Notes: generated by a model not told the origin, from the letters alone. A stretch of DNA of 40,145 nt from Vulcanimicrobiota bacterium (GCA_944322965.1 CALUQR010000013.1:1-40145), one strand, 5' to 3'; numbered from the stretch's first letter, positions 6,245 through 15,390 are shown. Program-made: numbers and translations.

Positions 6245-8887
6245 CTACGCTTGGCTCTCGCTAGCGGCTAAGATCACTTCCACTTGGAATTTATCTTCGC
6301 CCTCTACGGGAGCTACTTCGCGCACGATCTCCGCGCCCTCGGCGCTGCCCGCTAAGAGCACGTCGGTCAGAGCCTCCTCCAAAGCCTGCAGGGAGGCCTG
6401 GCTGCCGCGCAAGACTAACTTCTCTACGGGCCAGCGCAATTTCTTCTGGGCCATAGTCTTAGCTTGGCGGATCTTCCCTAAGACCTCTACCGCGCAACCG
6501 TAGACGTCGCCCGACTGGGGCTCCGGTACGCGCAACTCCTCAATGGTAGGCCAGAGGCTAGTGTGGATAGAGCGCTCCCTCCCCTCCTCGCTGGCAAAGA
6601 GCCAGGACCAGACCTCTTCGGTAATGTAGGGCAGATAGGGGGCGAAGAGGCGGATAATGCTCTTTAAGGCTAAATAGAGGGTAGCCATGGCCGAGCGGCG
6701 ACCTAAACTATCCTCCGACTCGTAAGAGCGGCGCTTCACCAACTCGACGTAATCGTCACAGAAGTTCCAGAAGTCGCCCTCCACAGCTTGCAAGGCAGCC
6801 GCATACTCAAACTTCTCTAAGCTCTGGGTGGCCTCCGTAATCACCTGGCGCAGGCGGGCTAAGAGGGCCAGATCTAAGGGCTCCACCACGTACTCTTTAG
6901 TCCAGTACTGGCGGTACTCTAAGTTAGTGGAGAGCTGGCCGATGACAAAGCGGCTGGCGTTAAAGAGCTTAGTCACCAACTTGCGCCCTAAATCGAAGAG
7001 CTTAGTATCGAAGACGGTATCCGTACCCAAGCGGGCTCGGGCGGCCCAATAGCGCACGGCGTCGGCGGAGTACTCCTCTAAGTAGGGCTTGGGGGTCACC
7101 ACGTTGCCCTTAGACTTCTCCATCTTCTTGCGGTCGGGATCTAAGATCCAGCCGCTAATTACCACGTGCTTCCAGGGGATATCGTCCTCGTGGAGCCAGG
7201 CCTTGACGATAGTATAGAAGGCCCAGGTGCGGATAATCTCGTGGGACTGGGGACGGATATCCATGGGGAAGAGTTTAGCGTGGCGCTGGGGATCGACGCC
7301 CCAACCGCTGACGATCTGCGGGGTCAAGGAAGAGGTGGCCCAGGTGTCCATGACGTCGGGATCGCCCACAAAACCGCCCGGAACTCCGCGCTGTTCTTCC
7401 GTAAAGCCGGGAGCGGGCTGACTCTGGGGGTCGACGGGCAACATGCCCGGGGTAGCGTAGATAGGCTGAGAGTAGTCGACCTGCCCTTGAGCGTCTAAGC
7501 GGTACCAGACGGGGAAGGGAACCCCAAAGAAGCGCTGGCGACTAATACACCAATCGTATTGCAAGCCTTCGATCCAGTGCTCGATGCGGCTGCGCATAAA
7601 TTCCGGATGCCACTCGATCTGGCGGGCCTTCTCTAAGATGGCCTCCTTGGCGTCTAAGAGGCGGATAAACCACTGGCGCGTGGTCACGAACTCTAAGGGA
7701 TACTCGCCCTTCTCGTAATATTTGACAAACTGCTTAGTGGGACGCGGCTCCCCTAAGAGGTCGCCGCTCTCGCGCAGGAGCTCGACGATCTTGGCCCGGG
7801 CCTGGCGCACGAAGAGCCCCTCTAACTGGGCGTGGATCTGATTGGCCCCTTGGGGATCGAGGCTCTGGAAGGGGGCGCGGGAGTAATCGGCGGGACCGAT
7901 GCGCCCGTCGCGCCCGACCAATTGGCGCAGAGGCAACTCCGACTTGCGCCAGTACTCGACGTCGGCGCTATCGCCAAAGGTACAGACCATGAGGATACCG
8001 GTCCCCTTCTCGGGATCGGCGTGTTCCGCGGGCAGGATGGGCACTCTAGCCTTAAAGAGGGGGGTAATGGCGAACTTGCCAAAGAGGGGCTGGTAGCGCT
8101 CATCGTCGGGATGGGCCACTACGGCGATACAGGCCCCTAAGAGCTCGGGGCGGGTGGTGGAGATGGTAAAGTAATCTTGGGGCTCCCCTTCCACCGCAAA
8201 GCGCAGATCGTGGAAGCGCCCTTCGCCCTCCTTATCGACCATCTCCGCTTGGGCCACAGCGGTACCGAAACCCGTATCCCAGGCGGTCGGCAGTTCGGCC
8301 TGGTAGACCCGGCCCTTAGCTACTAAGTCTAAAAAGGAGAGTTGGGAGACGCGACGGCAATGGTCGTCTATGGTGCTATAGGCTAAGCTCCAGTCTACGG
8401 AGAGACCCAAGTGGCGCCAAAGCTCTTCGAAGGCGCGCTCGTCCTCTTCGGTCAAGGTGGTGCAGGCCTTAATAAAGTTAGGCCGGGAGACCTCTACTTG
8501 GGGCTGGTTGGCCTTCTTCTTTCCGGCGCTCTGGGGCTGGCGCTCTAATTGGTAGTTGGGGTCGTAGGGCAAGGTGGGATTGCACTTAATGCCAAAGACG
8601 TTCTGGACGCGCCGCTCGGTGGGCAGGCCGTTATCATCCCAGCCCATGGGGTAGGCCGTATTCTTACCCAACATGCGCTGGTAGCGGACGATGAGATCTT
8701 GGTGGGTATAGGAGAAGACGTGGCCGATATGCAGGGAGCCGGAGACCGTGGGGGGCGGACTGTCGACTACAAAGGTCTCTTCCCGGGGGCGGTTGGGATC
8801 CCAACGGTAGATCCCCCACTCTTCCCACTTCTGCGCCCACTCCGCTTCGGCGGCGGCAAATTGATATTTCTTAGGGATAGCCTTCAT
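6245..8887 (-). CDS. valS: Valyl-tRNA synthetase
   Basis: A class I aminoacyl-tRNA synthetase that charges tRNA-Val. The ATP-binding signature HIGH is at residues 53-56 and the KMSKS loop appears as KMEKS at 588-592. The tryptophan-rich editing/catalytic segment YDWCISRQRFFGVPFPVWY points to ValS. The N-terminal stretch with VSGSLHIGHVFSYTH and GWDDNGLPTERRVQN resembles the actinobacterial/archaeal-like ValS type rather than the E. coli type, and there is no long C-terminal tRNA-binding coiled coil. I chose the ATG at 8887: the upstream ATG at 8899 sits one base from GGAGG, which is too close, while 8887 is 13 bases away and gives the usual M-x-x-x-P-K-x-Y start. The DUF4126 gene lies 67 bases upstream on the same strand. 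Confidence 0.94.
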   Translation of the reverse strand: MKAIPKKYQFAAAEAEWAQKWEEWGIYRWDPNRPREETFVVDSPPPTVSGSLHIGHVFSYTHQDLIVRYQRMLGKNTAYPMGWDDNGLPTERRVQNVFGIKCNPTLPYDPNYQLERQPQSAGKKKANQPQVEVSRPNFIKACTTLTEEDERAFEELWRHLGLSVDWSLAYSTIDDHCRRVSQLSFLDLVAKGRVYQAELPTAWDTGFGTAVAQAEMVDKEGEGRFHDLRFAVEGEPQDYFTISTTRPELLGACIAVVAHPDDERYQPLFGKFAITPLFKARVPILPAEHADPEKGTGILMVCTFGDSADVEYWRKSELPLRQLVGRDGRIGPADYSRAPFQSLDPQGANQIHAQLEGLFVRQARAKIVELLRESGDLLGEPRPTKQFVKYYEKGEYPLEFVTTRQWFIRLLDAKEAILEKARQIEWHPEFMRSRIEHWIEGLQYDWCISRQRFFGVPFPVWYRLDAQGQVDYSQPIYATPGMLPVDPQSQPAPGFTEEQRGVPGGFVGDPDVMDTWATSSLTPQIVSGWGVDPQRHAKLFPMDIRPQSHEIIRTWAFYTIVKAWLHEDDIPWKHVVISGWILDPDRKKMEKSKGNVVTPKPYLEEYSADAVRYWAARARLGTDTVFDTKLFDLGRKLVTKLFNASRFVIGQLSTNLEYRQYWTKEYVVEPLDLALLARLRQVITEATQSLEKFEYAAALQAVEGDFWNFCDDYVELVKRRSYESEDSLGRRSAMATLYLALKSIIRLFAPYLPYITEEVWSWLFASEEGRERSIHTSLWPTIEELRVPEPQSGDVYGCAVEVLGKIRQAKTMAQKKLRWPVEKLVLRGSQASLQALEEALTDVLLAGSAEGAEIVREVAPVEGEDKFQVEVILAASESQA

Positions 8888-8954
8888 AACTAAACCCATA
8901 CCTCCACAAAGATCTAAATTCTAGCTCCCAGCTGCAGGGGCCGGAGCTTCTATC

Positions 8955-9575
8955 TCAATTATCGCCCAACCAGATCCGGTCCCAATGCCAACGCCAGAGG
9001 TTACCCCCTTGGCGAATAAATTGGTAGAGCACGAAGAGCGCCCATAAGACTCCCACTAAAGCGTAGACCAATCCCAACCAGGGGACGAAGAAGACCCCTA
9101 AGAGGGCTAAGCAGATGGCTAGATCCTCGACACAGGAGAGGATCAAACTCCCCAAAGCCGTGGCCCCCGGCAAGAGATCGGTCAGCCAAGTGCGGGTCAG
9201 GGGCTTAGCCAGATTGACTAAGAAGGTGGTCGCTCCCCCCAAAGCGATCCCCAGAACTATCCCCCAGCCCCAGCTGAAATTAGTAATGAGCGAAGAGACG
9301 AGCCACAGGGCGACCCCGGTACGCACTACGAGTCCGCAAGAATCTAAGATGACGCTGGAAGTGCGAAACTTATCGATAATACTCTCTACTAGAGCGGCCA
9401 GAACGACTAAGGAGATAAAGCGCCAATCGGTCATAAAATCGAAAGCCGGGTGGAGCCACAGCCACCCCAAATGGGCTACTAAAGAGACTCCCAAAAGGCT
9501 CAGCCCCGCCCGCCAACCACAACAGGCGGAGACCCCCCAGCTTATAAAGAAACTCCACCCCAGAGCAGCGTCCAT
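8955..9575 (-). CDS. DUF4126-like integral membrane protein
   Basis: A 206-residue hydrophobic protein with about five or six membrane segments. The pattern of a small-residue N-terminal helix, then a segment ending V-E-S-I-I-D-K-F, then G-A/G-x-x-x-x-L-G-A-rich helices matches DUF4126, a family of unknown function. Here VESIIDKFRTSS stands in for the usual VEFxADKxP. It lies 67 bases upstream of valS on the same strand and may be co-transcribed. The ribosome binding site is poor (GGAAG three bases before the ATG). No biochemical role can be inferred. Confidence 0.65.
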   Translation of the reverse strand: MDAALGWSFFISWGVSACCGWRAGLSLLGVSLVAHLGWLWLHPAFDFMTDWRFISLVVLAALVESIIDKFRTSSVILDSCGLVVRTGVALWLVSSLITNFSWGWGIVLGIALGGATTFLVNLAKPLTRTWLTDLLPGATALGSLILSCVEDLAICLALLGVFFVPWLGLVYALVGVLWALFVLYQFIRQGGNLWRWHWDRIWLGDN

Positions 9576-9651
9576 CTACTTCCAACCTTTAACTCTAGAT
9601 AAAAGCGTCAATAATTCTAGCACATCGGGCCCCCACTGGCCAGGGGCGGGG

Positions 9652-9717
9652 CCAAGTTATGCGGGCCGCGCCTAGGCGCGGCCCGCACAACTTGGAGGGG
9701 TCGCTAGCGACCCCTCC
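9652..9717. repeat. Two adjoining long palindromic hairpins
   Basis: 9652-9695 is a 44-bp inverted repeat: arm CCAAGTT, one A/C mismatch, then TGCGGGCCGCGCC with a TA loop and the matching arm. 9694-9717 is a perfect 24-bp palindrome with half-site GGAGGGGTCGCT. They lie between two minus-strand genes, just after the stop of the coiled-coil protein, and may end its transcript or stabilise the mRNA. No T-run follows. Confidence 0.75.
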
Positions 9718-9736
9718 CCCCCCAATCGATAACCCT

Positions 9737-10648
9737 CTAGACGGTATAAGTCATCTCATACTCGCCCATATCCCACTCGCTCATACCCTTCATCTTCTCT
9801 TCCAGCTGGGCGCGCATCTTAGCCATCTGCTCTTCCATCTGGGCCGTATAAGCGTCGATCTCGCCCTTAGCCTCGCAGCTATCTACGTTATTCCAGGCGG
9901 TCTCCAGAGCGGAGATGGAGGTACTCTGATACTTATTGACCTCCCCTTGCATCTCCGGGTTGAAGGGGTTGAGCATCCGCATGCGGTCGGCCTGGGCCTT
10001 AACCTCAGCTATCTGAGCCTCGCGCTGAGCGTCGATCTGCAATTGCTGCAGCTCTTTGGCCTTTTCGCTATCGGAGAAGAACTCTTGCATCTTCTCTTGG
10101 TCGCTCATTAAGTCGTTAAGTTTAGCGCTAGCGGGCATCCCCGAGTAGTCGGGCTCCTTAGAGGCTTGGGCCAGATCGTACTCATAGGCGGCGCGCTTCT
10201 CCCAGGCGGTGCGCATCCGCGCGCTCTCCGCATCTTCGGGACCGTCGACTAAACGCACCGGATTGCCGTTGGCGTCAAACTCGTAATGGTGCTCGCTAAA
10301 GAACTCGCTGCGGGCCATCTCGTACTTATCGGCCGCATACTGTTGTTCAATCTGGGCGATCTTAGTCTGCTGCTGCTCGTAGACGCTCAAGCGCTGCATC
10401 GCCTCTTGCATACCCTGCATATCGATGAGCTGACCTTGGGCGTAGGAACTCTCCGGCACCTCTACTCCCAGAGCTTCCAACTTCTGGCGCATACCTTCGA
10501 TGGCCTCTTGCAGGGAGTCTTGATCGAATTTGAAAGTATTGCCCTCAGCCTTGATAGGCGACTGACTGCAACTATTGTTGACGCTGGCCACTAAGTTACT
10601 AAAATTGGCGCCCACGTTCATCAACGTGCCCACACCCATCATATCCAT
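9737..10648 (-). CDS. Coiled-coil protein of unknown function, PLD-like N-terminal tag
   Basis: About 303 residues with no recognised domain. The protein is rich in Gln, Glu, Met and Ala, with helical heptad-like stretches at about residues 40-110, 160-230 and 250-295. I chose the ATG at 10648 because GGGAGG lies nine bases upstream; the in-frame ATG at 10672 precedes that ribosome binding site. Four residues in, the sequence reads MGVGTLMNVGANFSN, closely similar to the start of the PLD-family protein at 3229 (MGINTLFNVGAYKVN). There is no Sec signal peptide or membrane helix. The two proteins may share a delivery or docking signal; this is inference. The gene is divergent from the CPBP protease gene, with 57 bases between them. 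Confidence 0.75.
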   Translation of the reverse strand: MDMMGVGTLMNVGANFSNLVASVNNSCSQSPIKAEGNTFKFDQDSLQEAIEGMRQKLEALGVEVPESSYAQGQLIDMQGMQEAMQRLSVYEQQQTKIAQIEQQYAADKYEMARSEFFSEHHYEFDANGNPVRLVDGPEDAESARMRTAWEKRAAYEYDLAQASKEPDYSGMPASAKLNDLMSDQEKMQEFFSDSEKAKELQQLQIDAQREAQIAEVKAQADRMRMLNPFNPEMQGEVNKYQSTSISALETAWNNVDSCEAKGEIDAYTAQMEEQMAKMRAQLEEKMKGMSEWDMGEYEMTYTV

Positions 10649-10705
10649 CTCTACTAACCTCCCGGCGGTCATATTTCCGCAATTGTCTTAATTATCACGT
10701 CAATT

Positions 10706-11287
10706 ATGAAGAGAGTCAAGCATTACGCCCGCCAACTCCTGAGCGATCCCTGGCTACTTTTGGTCGCCAGCCAATTTTTGTTAATTATCTTGGCTCTAGG
10801 TCTAGGCTGGAAGTATGGGATCGCCTGGCAGCGCGAGCTCGAGTTAAATGAGAACCTACTCTGGGGGGCCCTAGGGGGTACGCTCTTAGCCTGGAGCAAT
10901 ATCTATCTCTGCCGCTGGGGCTGGCGGGCGGGTTGGCAGTGGGCCCTAGAGTACCGCCATTTCTGCCAACATTGGGATTTCTTGACCCCGGGACGGATCC
11001 TCTTCCTCTCCTTAGCCTCAGGCTGCGCGGAGGAGGCCCTCTTTAGAGGGGTCCTCGTAAATCTCTGGGGTCCCCTCCCCCAGGGTCTCCTCTTTGCGCT
11101 CCTCCACTACGGGGGACCCCGCCTCTGGTTTTTGCCCCTCTGGAGCGGCATCTTAGGCTGCCTACTGGGCTACTATATAGAGCTAGGCGGCGACTTAGGG
11201 GCCGCCATGGCCCTCCACGCCGCCAATAACCTCTGGGCCTTGAGCTACATCTCTAGAGAGCTAGCCCCCAAAAGCGAGTCGGCCTGA
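10706..11287 (+). CDS. CPBP-family intramembrane metalloprotease
   Basis: A 193-residue membrane protein with the three motifs of the CPBP (CAAX protease and bacteriocin-processing) family: EEALFRG, then FALLH, then HAANN near the C-terminus. The Glu pair, Arg and His residues form the predicted metal/catalytic site inside the membrane. About five membrane helices are visible, starting with LLLVASQFLLIILALGL. Bacterial members are linked to peptide processing and bacteriocin self-immunity, but many have no known substrate. No clear Shine-Dalgarno sequence precedes the ATG. The last 43 bases overlap the 3' end of lipA on the other strand. Confidence 0.85.
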   Translation: MKRVKHYARQLLSDPWLLLVASQFLLIILALGLGWKYGIAWQRELELNENLLWGALGGTLLAWSNIYLCRWGWRAGWQWALEYRHFCQHWDFLTPGRILFLSLASGCAEEALFRGVLVNLWGPLPQGLLFALLHYGGPRLWFLPLWSGILGCLLGYYIELGGDLGAAMALHAANNLWALSYISRELAPKSESA

Positions 11288-12234
11288 CCCTTGGCGCGGT
11301 AAGAGGAGCGGGTCAAAGGGGAAGACTCTACCCACTTAAAGCCCAGCTGGCGCCCCATAAAGGCGTAGAACTCAAACTCCCGGGCGCTGCGGTAGCGCAA
11401 GACGGGCACATTTTTGAGGCTGGGGCGCAAGTACTGGCCGATAGTTAAGACGTCCACCCCGCAGCGGCGCAGATCGCGCATGACCTCGATAACCTCGCGG
11501 TGACTCTCCCCTAAACCGACCATTAAGCCCGATTTAGTGAGCGTGCCGGCCGGCAGGAGGCGTTTAGCGTGGCTTAAGATGCGCTGGCAAGTATCGTAAT
11601 TGCCCCGCGAGCGCAACCTGGGATAGAGGCGCGGTACCGTCTCCACATTGTGATTGAGCACTTGGGGTCCGGCCGCTAAGACGGTCTCCAAAGCCTCTAA
11701 ATTGCCGCTAAAGTCGGGGATCAAGACTTCGACCGGCACCCAAGGGTGAGCCTTATGGAGGGTCTCAATAATGGCCGCTAAGTGGGAGGCGCCGCCGTCG
11801 GGCAGATCGTCGCGATCGACGGAGGTCAAGACGACGTACTCTAAACCCAACTCCCCCACCGCCTGGGCCAAGCGCTCCGGCTCCTGGGGATCTAAAGGTT
11901 GGGGGCGCCCCTTGCGCACCGCACAGTAGGCGCAATTGCGCGTACAGATCTCCCCCATCACCAGGAAGGTAGCCGTCCCCGCGTTCCAGCACTCAGAGCG
12001 GTTGGGACATTGGGCCTCCTGACAGACGGTCCCCAAAGAACAGCCCCGCAAGGTGGCGCGCACCGCAGCGTAGGCGGGCTGGGTGCGCAAGTCGATCTTG
12101 AGCCATTCCGGCTTGCCCACCCGCTGGCGCCAGGCGGGAGAGTTAGGCTGGGGTACTTCCAACTCTCCCTCTTGTAAGAGGAGCTCGATCTCCGCCTCGG
12201 TGAAGGGGGAGATACTCTTAGACTCTAGCGCCAT
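11245..12234 (-). CDS. lipA: Lipoyl synthase
   Basis: A 329-residue radical SAM enzyme that inserts two sulfur atoms into octanoyl groups on lipoyl domains. The auxiliary iron-sulfur cluster ligands C71, C76 and C82 are present (GTVCQEAQCPNRSECW), followed by the radical SAM motif C97-T-R-N-C101-A-Y-C104 and the RSSYRA segment near the C-terminus (309-314) that supplies the serine ligand of the auxiliary cluster. The start is four bases after the lpdA stop, so the two genes are an operon joining lipoate synthesis to the lipoamide dehydrogenase that uses it. The 3' end overlaps the CPBP gene. An N-terminal extension of about 25 residues precedes the usual core, so a later start is possible. 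Confidence 0.96.
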   Translation of the reverse strand: MALESKSISPFTEAEIELLLQEGELEVPQPNSPAWRQRVGKPEWLKIDLRTQPAYAAVRATLRGCSLGTVCQEAQCPNRSECWNAGTATFLVMGEICTRNCAYCAVRKGRPQPLDPQEPERLAQAVGELGLEYVVLTSVDRDDLPDGGASHLAAIIETLHKAHPWVPVEVLIPDFSGNLEALETVLAAGPQVLNHNVETVPRLYPRLRSRGNYDTCQRILSHAKRLLPAGTLTKSGLMVGLGESHREVIEVMRDLRRCGVDVLTIGQYLRPSLKNVPVLRYRSAREFEFYAFMGRQLGFKWVESSPLTRSSYRAKGQADSLLGASSLEM

Positions 12235-12238
12235 CTCT

Positions 12239-13639
12239 TTAACGGCGTCCCCGGCGCTCAGGGGGCGGGGAGAAACTGAGGGGCCGCCCGCAGGCGTGTA
12301 AGGCGGACTCCCAGAGCGCCTCGCAGTAGCTGGGGTGGGGATGGATACTCTCCACTAAGTCCTTAAGCGTCAAGCGGCAACTGACCGCCACCGCGGCCTC
12401 CCCGATCAACTCGCAGGCCCCTGCGCCCAAGAGATGGACCCCCAAGATCTGGCCCGTATCCGCCTGGGCTACGATCTTAGCTAAGCCCTCCCCCGCCCCC
12501 GCCAATTGGGCTCGGCCCAAAGCGGCTAAGGGGAAGCGCCCAACCTTTAACTCATACCCCTTCTCTCTAGCTTGAGTCTCCGTGAGGCCGACGCTAGCTA
12601 CGGGCGGGAAGGAGTAAGTAGCCGCAGGACAGGGATGTTGCCCAGCGGGGGCGGGCTCTAAACCGGCCAGATGCTCTACCGCCGCGATCCCCTCCGCAGA
12701 GGCTAAGTGGGCCAACTGGGGGCCGGGCACTATATCGCCGATGGCGTAAATGTGGGGGCAAGAGGTCCGCCCCCAAGGATCGACCTCGATCCGCCCCTGA
12801 GGGGTCAGAGCGACGCCCACCTCTTCTAAGCCTAAATTTTCTAGGTTAGGCTTGCGCCCCACGGCCATTAAGACGGCGTTAGCGGATAGTTTTTCTTCCC
12901 GGCCCTCTAAGCTGACCTCTACCCCTATTTCCGTCTCCTCTAAGCCGCTGACCTTTTGCCCTACTTCTAAATGCCAGCCCCGTTTTTTAAGGATCCTCTC
13001 CATAGCGGCCGAGATCTCTTCATCCTCCCCAGGCAAAAGGCGCGGCGCCTGTTCGATTAAAGTGATCTCGCTCCCTAAGCTGCCAAAGTAAGAGGCTAAC
13101 TCCACCCCCACCGCCCCGCTGCCTACGACGATAAGCTTAGCGGGCGCCGGCTCAGCGCGCTCTAAGGCCTCGTCGGAGGTCCAGATCTTGGCGGAGGGAC
13201 GGAAGGGAGCGGGCAGAGCCGCCCGCGAGCCCGTAGCTAAGATGAGATTAGTAAAGGGGATCTCCTCCTCGCCTACCCGCAAAGTGTGGGCGGAGCTCAA
13301 GCGCCCCTCCCCGCGCACAAAACGCACCCGCCCCTTCTTGAGCAGCCCCTCAATCCCCAGACTGAGGCGGCGCACCAGCTCCCTCTTCTTCTTTTGCAGC
13401 TGGGCGCAATCTAAGACGCAGCCTTCGCTATAGAGGATCCCCTCTTGGAGCAGGCGCCTATACTCCTCCAGGGCGTGCGCCGCCTCTAAGAGGAATTTAG
13501 TGGGGATACAGCCGCGGTGGAGACAGGTCCCGCCCGGGGCGGCCTCCCGCTCTACGAGGGTGACCTCTAAGCCCAACTGAGCGGCCCGCAAGGCGGCTAC
13601 GTAACCGCCCGGCCCCGCTCCCAAGATAACTAATTGCAT
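12239..13639 (-). CDS. lpdA: Dihydrolipoyl dehydrogenase (E3)
   Basis: A 466-residue flavoprotein that reoxidises dihydrolipoyl groups of 2-oxoacid dehydrogenase or glycine-cleavage complexes. The FAD-binding motif GAGPGG is at 7-12, the redox disulfide is C39-LHRG-C44, a second Rossmann motif GSGAVGVELASYFG binds NAD, and the catalytic pair H435/E440 lies in HPHPSYCEALWE. GGAGG is eight bases before the ATG. Downstream lipA follows after four bases; upstream lies the zinc-ribbon gene, 65 bases away. The E1/E2 genes of a complex are not in the window. The Arg-rich tail (PPPERRGRR) is a small addition to the usual end. Confidence 0.96.
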   Translation of the reverse strand: MQLVILGAGPGGYVAALRAAQLGLEVTLVEREAAPGGTCLHRGCIPTKFLLEAAHALEEYRRLLQEGILYSEGCVLDCAQLQKKKRELVRRLSLGIEGLLKKGRVRFVRGEGRLSSAHTLRVGEEEIPFTNLILATGSRAALPAPFRPSAKIWTSDEALERAEPAPAKLIVVGSGAVGVELASYFGSLGSEITLIEQAPRLLPGEDEEISAAMERILKKRGWHLEVGQKVSGLEETEIGVEVSLEGREEKLSANAVLMAVGRKPNLENLGLEEVGVALTPQGRIEVDPWGRTSCPHIYAIGDIVPGPQLAHLASAEGIAAVEHLAGLEPAPAGQHPCPAATYSFPPVASVGLTETQAREKGYELKVGRFPLAALGRAQLAGAGEGLAKIVAQADTGQILGVHLLGAGACELIGEAAVAVSCRLTLKDLVESIHPHPSYCEALWESALHACGRPLSFSPPPERRGRR

Positions 13640-13704
13640 AAAGCGCGCCTCCTAACTGGGTACTCTAGGGGGTGGAGAGCTCTAAGCTCGAGAGCTAGAA
13701 GCTC

Positions 13705-13995
13705 TTAAGTCTCTATCACCTGCCGGTCTAAGGGGGAGTCGGGGCGCACCATGGGGGCTCCACAGAGCGGACAGCGCACCACGCCCAACTTGACCTCGCA
13801 ATCTTCCGTCCAGTAGGGCAGCGCCCCTTCGGCGTAGAGGTAGGCGGGACAGAACTCGTTGCTACAAAAGACGATAAAGGGTTTACCCTGTTGGTTTAAC
13901 TTCTGGGTCACGTAACGGCCGCTCGTAATGCGGCGCACCTTCTTTTCGTAACTGCGCAATACTAAACCGGGCTTATCGGAAGGGGAATGGGCCAT
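13705..13995 (-). CDS. Small zinc-ribbon-like protein
   Basis: A 96-residue protein of unknown function. Two cysteine pairs, FCSNEFCP and RCPLCGAP, about 30 residues apart, suggest one zinc ribbon. The N-terminal third is basic (SYEKKVRRITSGRYV). The ATG overlaps the stop of the upstream pepP-like gene as TAATG, so translation is probably coupled and the gene is real. The context is an aminopeptidase upstream and lipoamide dehydrogenase downstream, and gives no firm function. Confidence 0.75.
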   Translation of the reverse strand: MAHSPSDKPGLVLRSYEKKVRRITSGRYVTQKLNQQGKPFIVFCSNEFCPAYLYAEGALPYWTEDCEVKLGVVRCPLCGAPMVRPDSPLDRQVIET

Positions 13996-15365
13996 TAACC
14001 TTTACGCTCCGCTATATATTTCTCGATCTCTTCGACCGTGGTCGGCATGTCGGGGGTCAACAATTCATGGCCTACCGGCGTAATCAGGTAGTCGCGCTCG
14101 ATGCGCACCCCGTGTACGTCGCTAAACTCTTGTAAGCGCTCCCGATCTAAATACTTGTGGGCCAGCTCCTTAAATTGGGGCGCCTCCCACAATTCGGGAA
14201 TAAAGTAGAGGCCCGGCTCTACGGTCACTACCATCCCCTCGTCTAACTGGCGATCTAAGCGCAAGCTAGACCAGCCGAAACGCGGATCGCGCCGACGTCC
14301 GGGCGCGTAACCGGCTAAATCGCCTAAATCTTCCATATCGTGGGGATCTAAGCCTAAAAGATGGCCGATCCCGTGGGGGAAGAAGAGGGAGGCTACATTC
14401 TGCTCCAGGTACTCCTCTACCGTACCGCCGCGCAAGATGCCCAACTGGGCCAAGCCCTCCGTAAAGAGCTTATGGGCCATACTGTGCAGAGCTTTATACT
14501 CTAAACCGGGGCGCAGCTCAGCCCTCACTTGACGGTGGACGTCTAAGACCAGATTGTAGATTAAGGCCTGAGAAGAGGAATAACGGCCGCTCACCGGCCA
14601 GGTATTAGTCACATCGCCGCCCCAACCGCTAGCCGTCTCCGCCCCCACGTCGACTAATAAGAGACGATCGGCTTGGAGGAGGTTACCTAAGCGCACCTGG
14701 TGCAAGCGCTCGCCGCAAGTCGTAATAATGGGAATAAAGGAGAAAGTACCCCCCGCTTGGGTGATAACTCGCGCCATGGCGGCGGCGATATCGCTCTCAC
14801 TTTGGGCCCGAGGCAGGGCGTTGAGGGCGGCCAAATGGGCCTCGACCGTCAGATCGCAAGCCATCTGCAATTCACTCTGGGCGTCCGCGTCGGCGTAGAG
14901 GCGCAAGTTGAGGAGGGCCTGAGCCCCCAAGCGGTCGCGCTCATCCTCTAAAGAGGGGTAGCGCCCTACTAACTCCGCCAAGACTTGATTCGAGCGCAAG
15001 TCGGGATGGGGGATAACCGCCAAATTTTGGGGATCGATCTCGGCTATAAAGGTCGCTAACTGGGCCAGGGGATGGAGCTGGCAACCCGTCAGATCGGCGA
15101 TCGGACCCCACTCTTCGCCCGGACCGCTCCAGATGAGATCGTCCATGGTCGTCTCCGGTAAAAAGAGGTGGGCGTGATGTTGGTGGAGCAGGAAATAAGC
15201 TCCCGGACCCCGCTGACCGGCTAAATAGATAAAGTGGCTGGAGGCTCTAAAAGGATAAGGATTGCCCGCATAATTGCGGCTCTGCAACTGTCCAGCGCTA
15301 ACTAAGAGACTTAAATTACCTAAGGCCTGAGCTAAACTAGCGTGGCGCGCTCTAAAAGAGGCCAT
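13995..15365 (-). CDS. pepP: Xaa-Pro aminopeptidase (M24B)
   Basis: A 456-residue pita-bread metallopeptidase that removes an N-terminal residue ahead of proline. The N-terminal half (1-170) is an aminopeptidase-P N-terminal domain. The catalytic half carries the five metal ligands in order: Asp in LLVDVGAE, Asp in WGGDVTNT, His in FPHGIGHLLG, Glu in VTVEPGLY and Glu in GVRIERD. There is no signal peptide, so it is cytosolic. Length is normal for PepP (about 440 aa). Its stop overlaps the start of the zinc-ribbon gene. A 24-base hairpin (15391-15414) lies in its leader just before the ribosome binding site. Prolidase is the alternative, but the N-terminal domain favours PepP. Confidence 0.92.
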   Translation of the reverse strand: MASFRARHASLAQALGNLSLLVSAGQLQSRNYAGNPYPFRASSHFIYLAGQRGPGAYFLLHQHHAHLFLPETTMDDLIWSGPGEEWGPIADLTGCQLHPLAQLATFIAEIDPQNLAVIPHPDLRSNQVLAELVGRYPSLEDERDRLGAQALLNLRLYADADAQSELQMACDLTVEAHLAALNALPRAQSESDIAAAMARVITQAGGTFSFIPIITTCGERLHQVRLGNLLQADRLLLVDVGAETASGWGGDVTNTWPVSGRYSSSQALIYNLVLDVHRQVRAELRPGLEYKALHSMAHKLFTEGLAQLGILRGGTVEEYLEQNVASLFFPHGIGHLLGLDPHDMEDLGDLAGYAPGRRRDPRFGWSSLRLDRQLDEGMVVTVEPGLYFIPELWEAPQFKELAHKYLDRERLQEFSDVHGVRIERDYLITPVGHELLTPDMPTTVEEIEKYIAERKG

Positions 15366-15390
15366 AATCGAAATACCCCTCTTTCTAGGA

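Noticed and set aside
9115-9675. 186-codon + strand frame opposite the DUF4126 gene
   Set aside because: Antisense shadow; the Lys/Arg/Thr/Pro-rich product has no fold signature while the minus strand encodes clear membrane helices.
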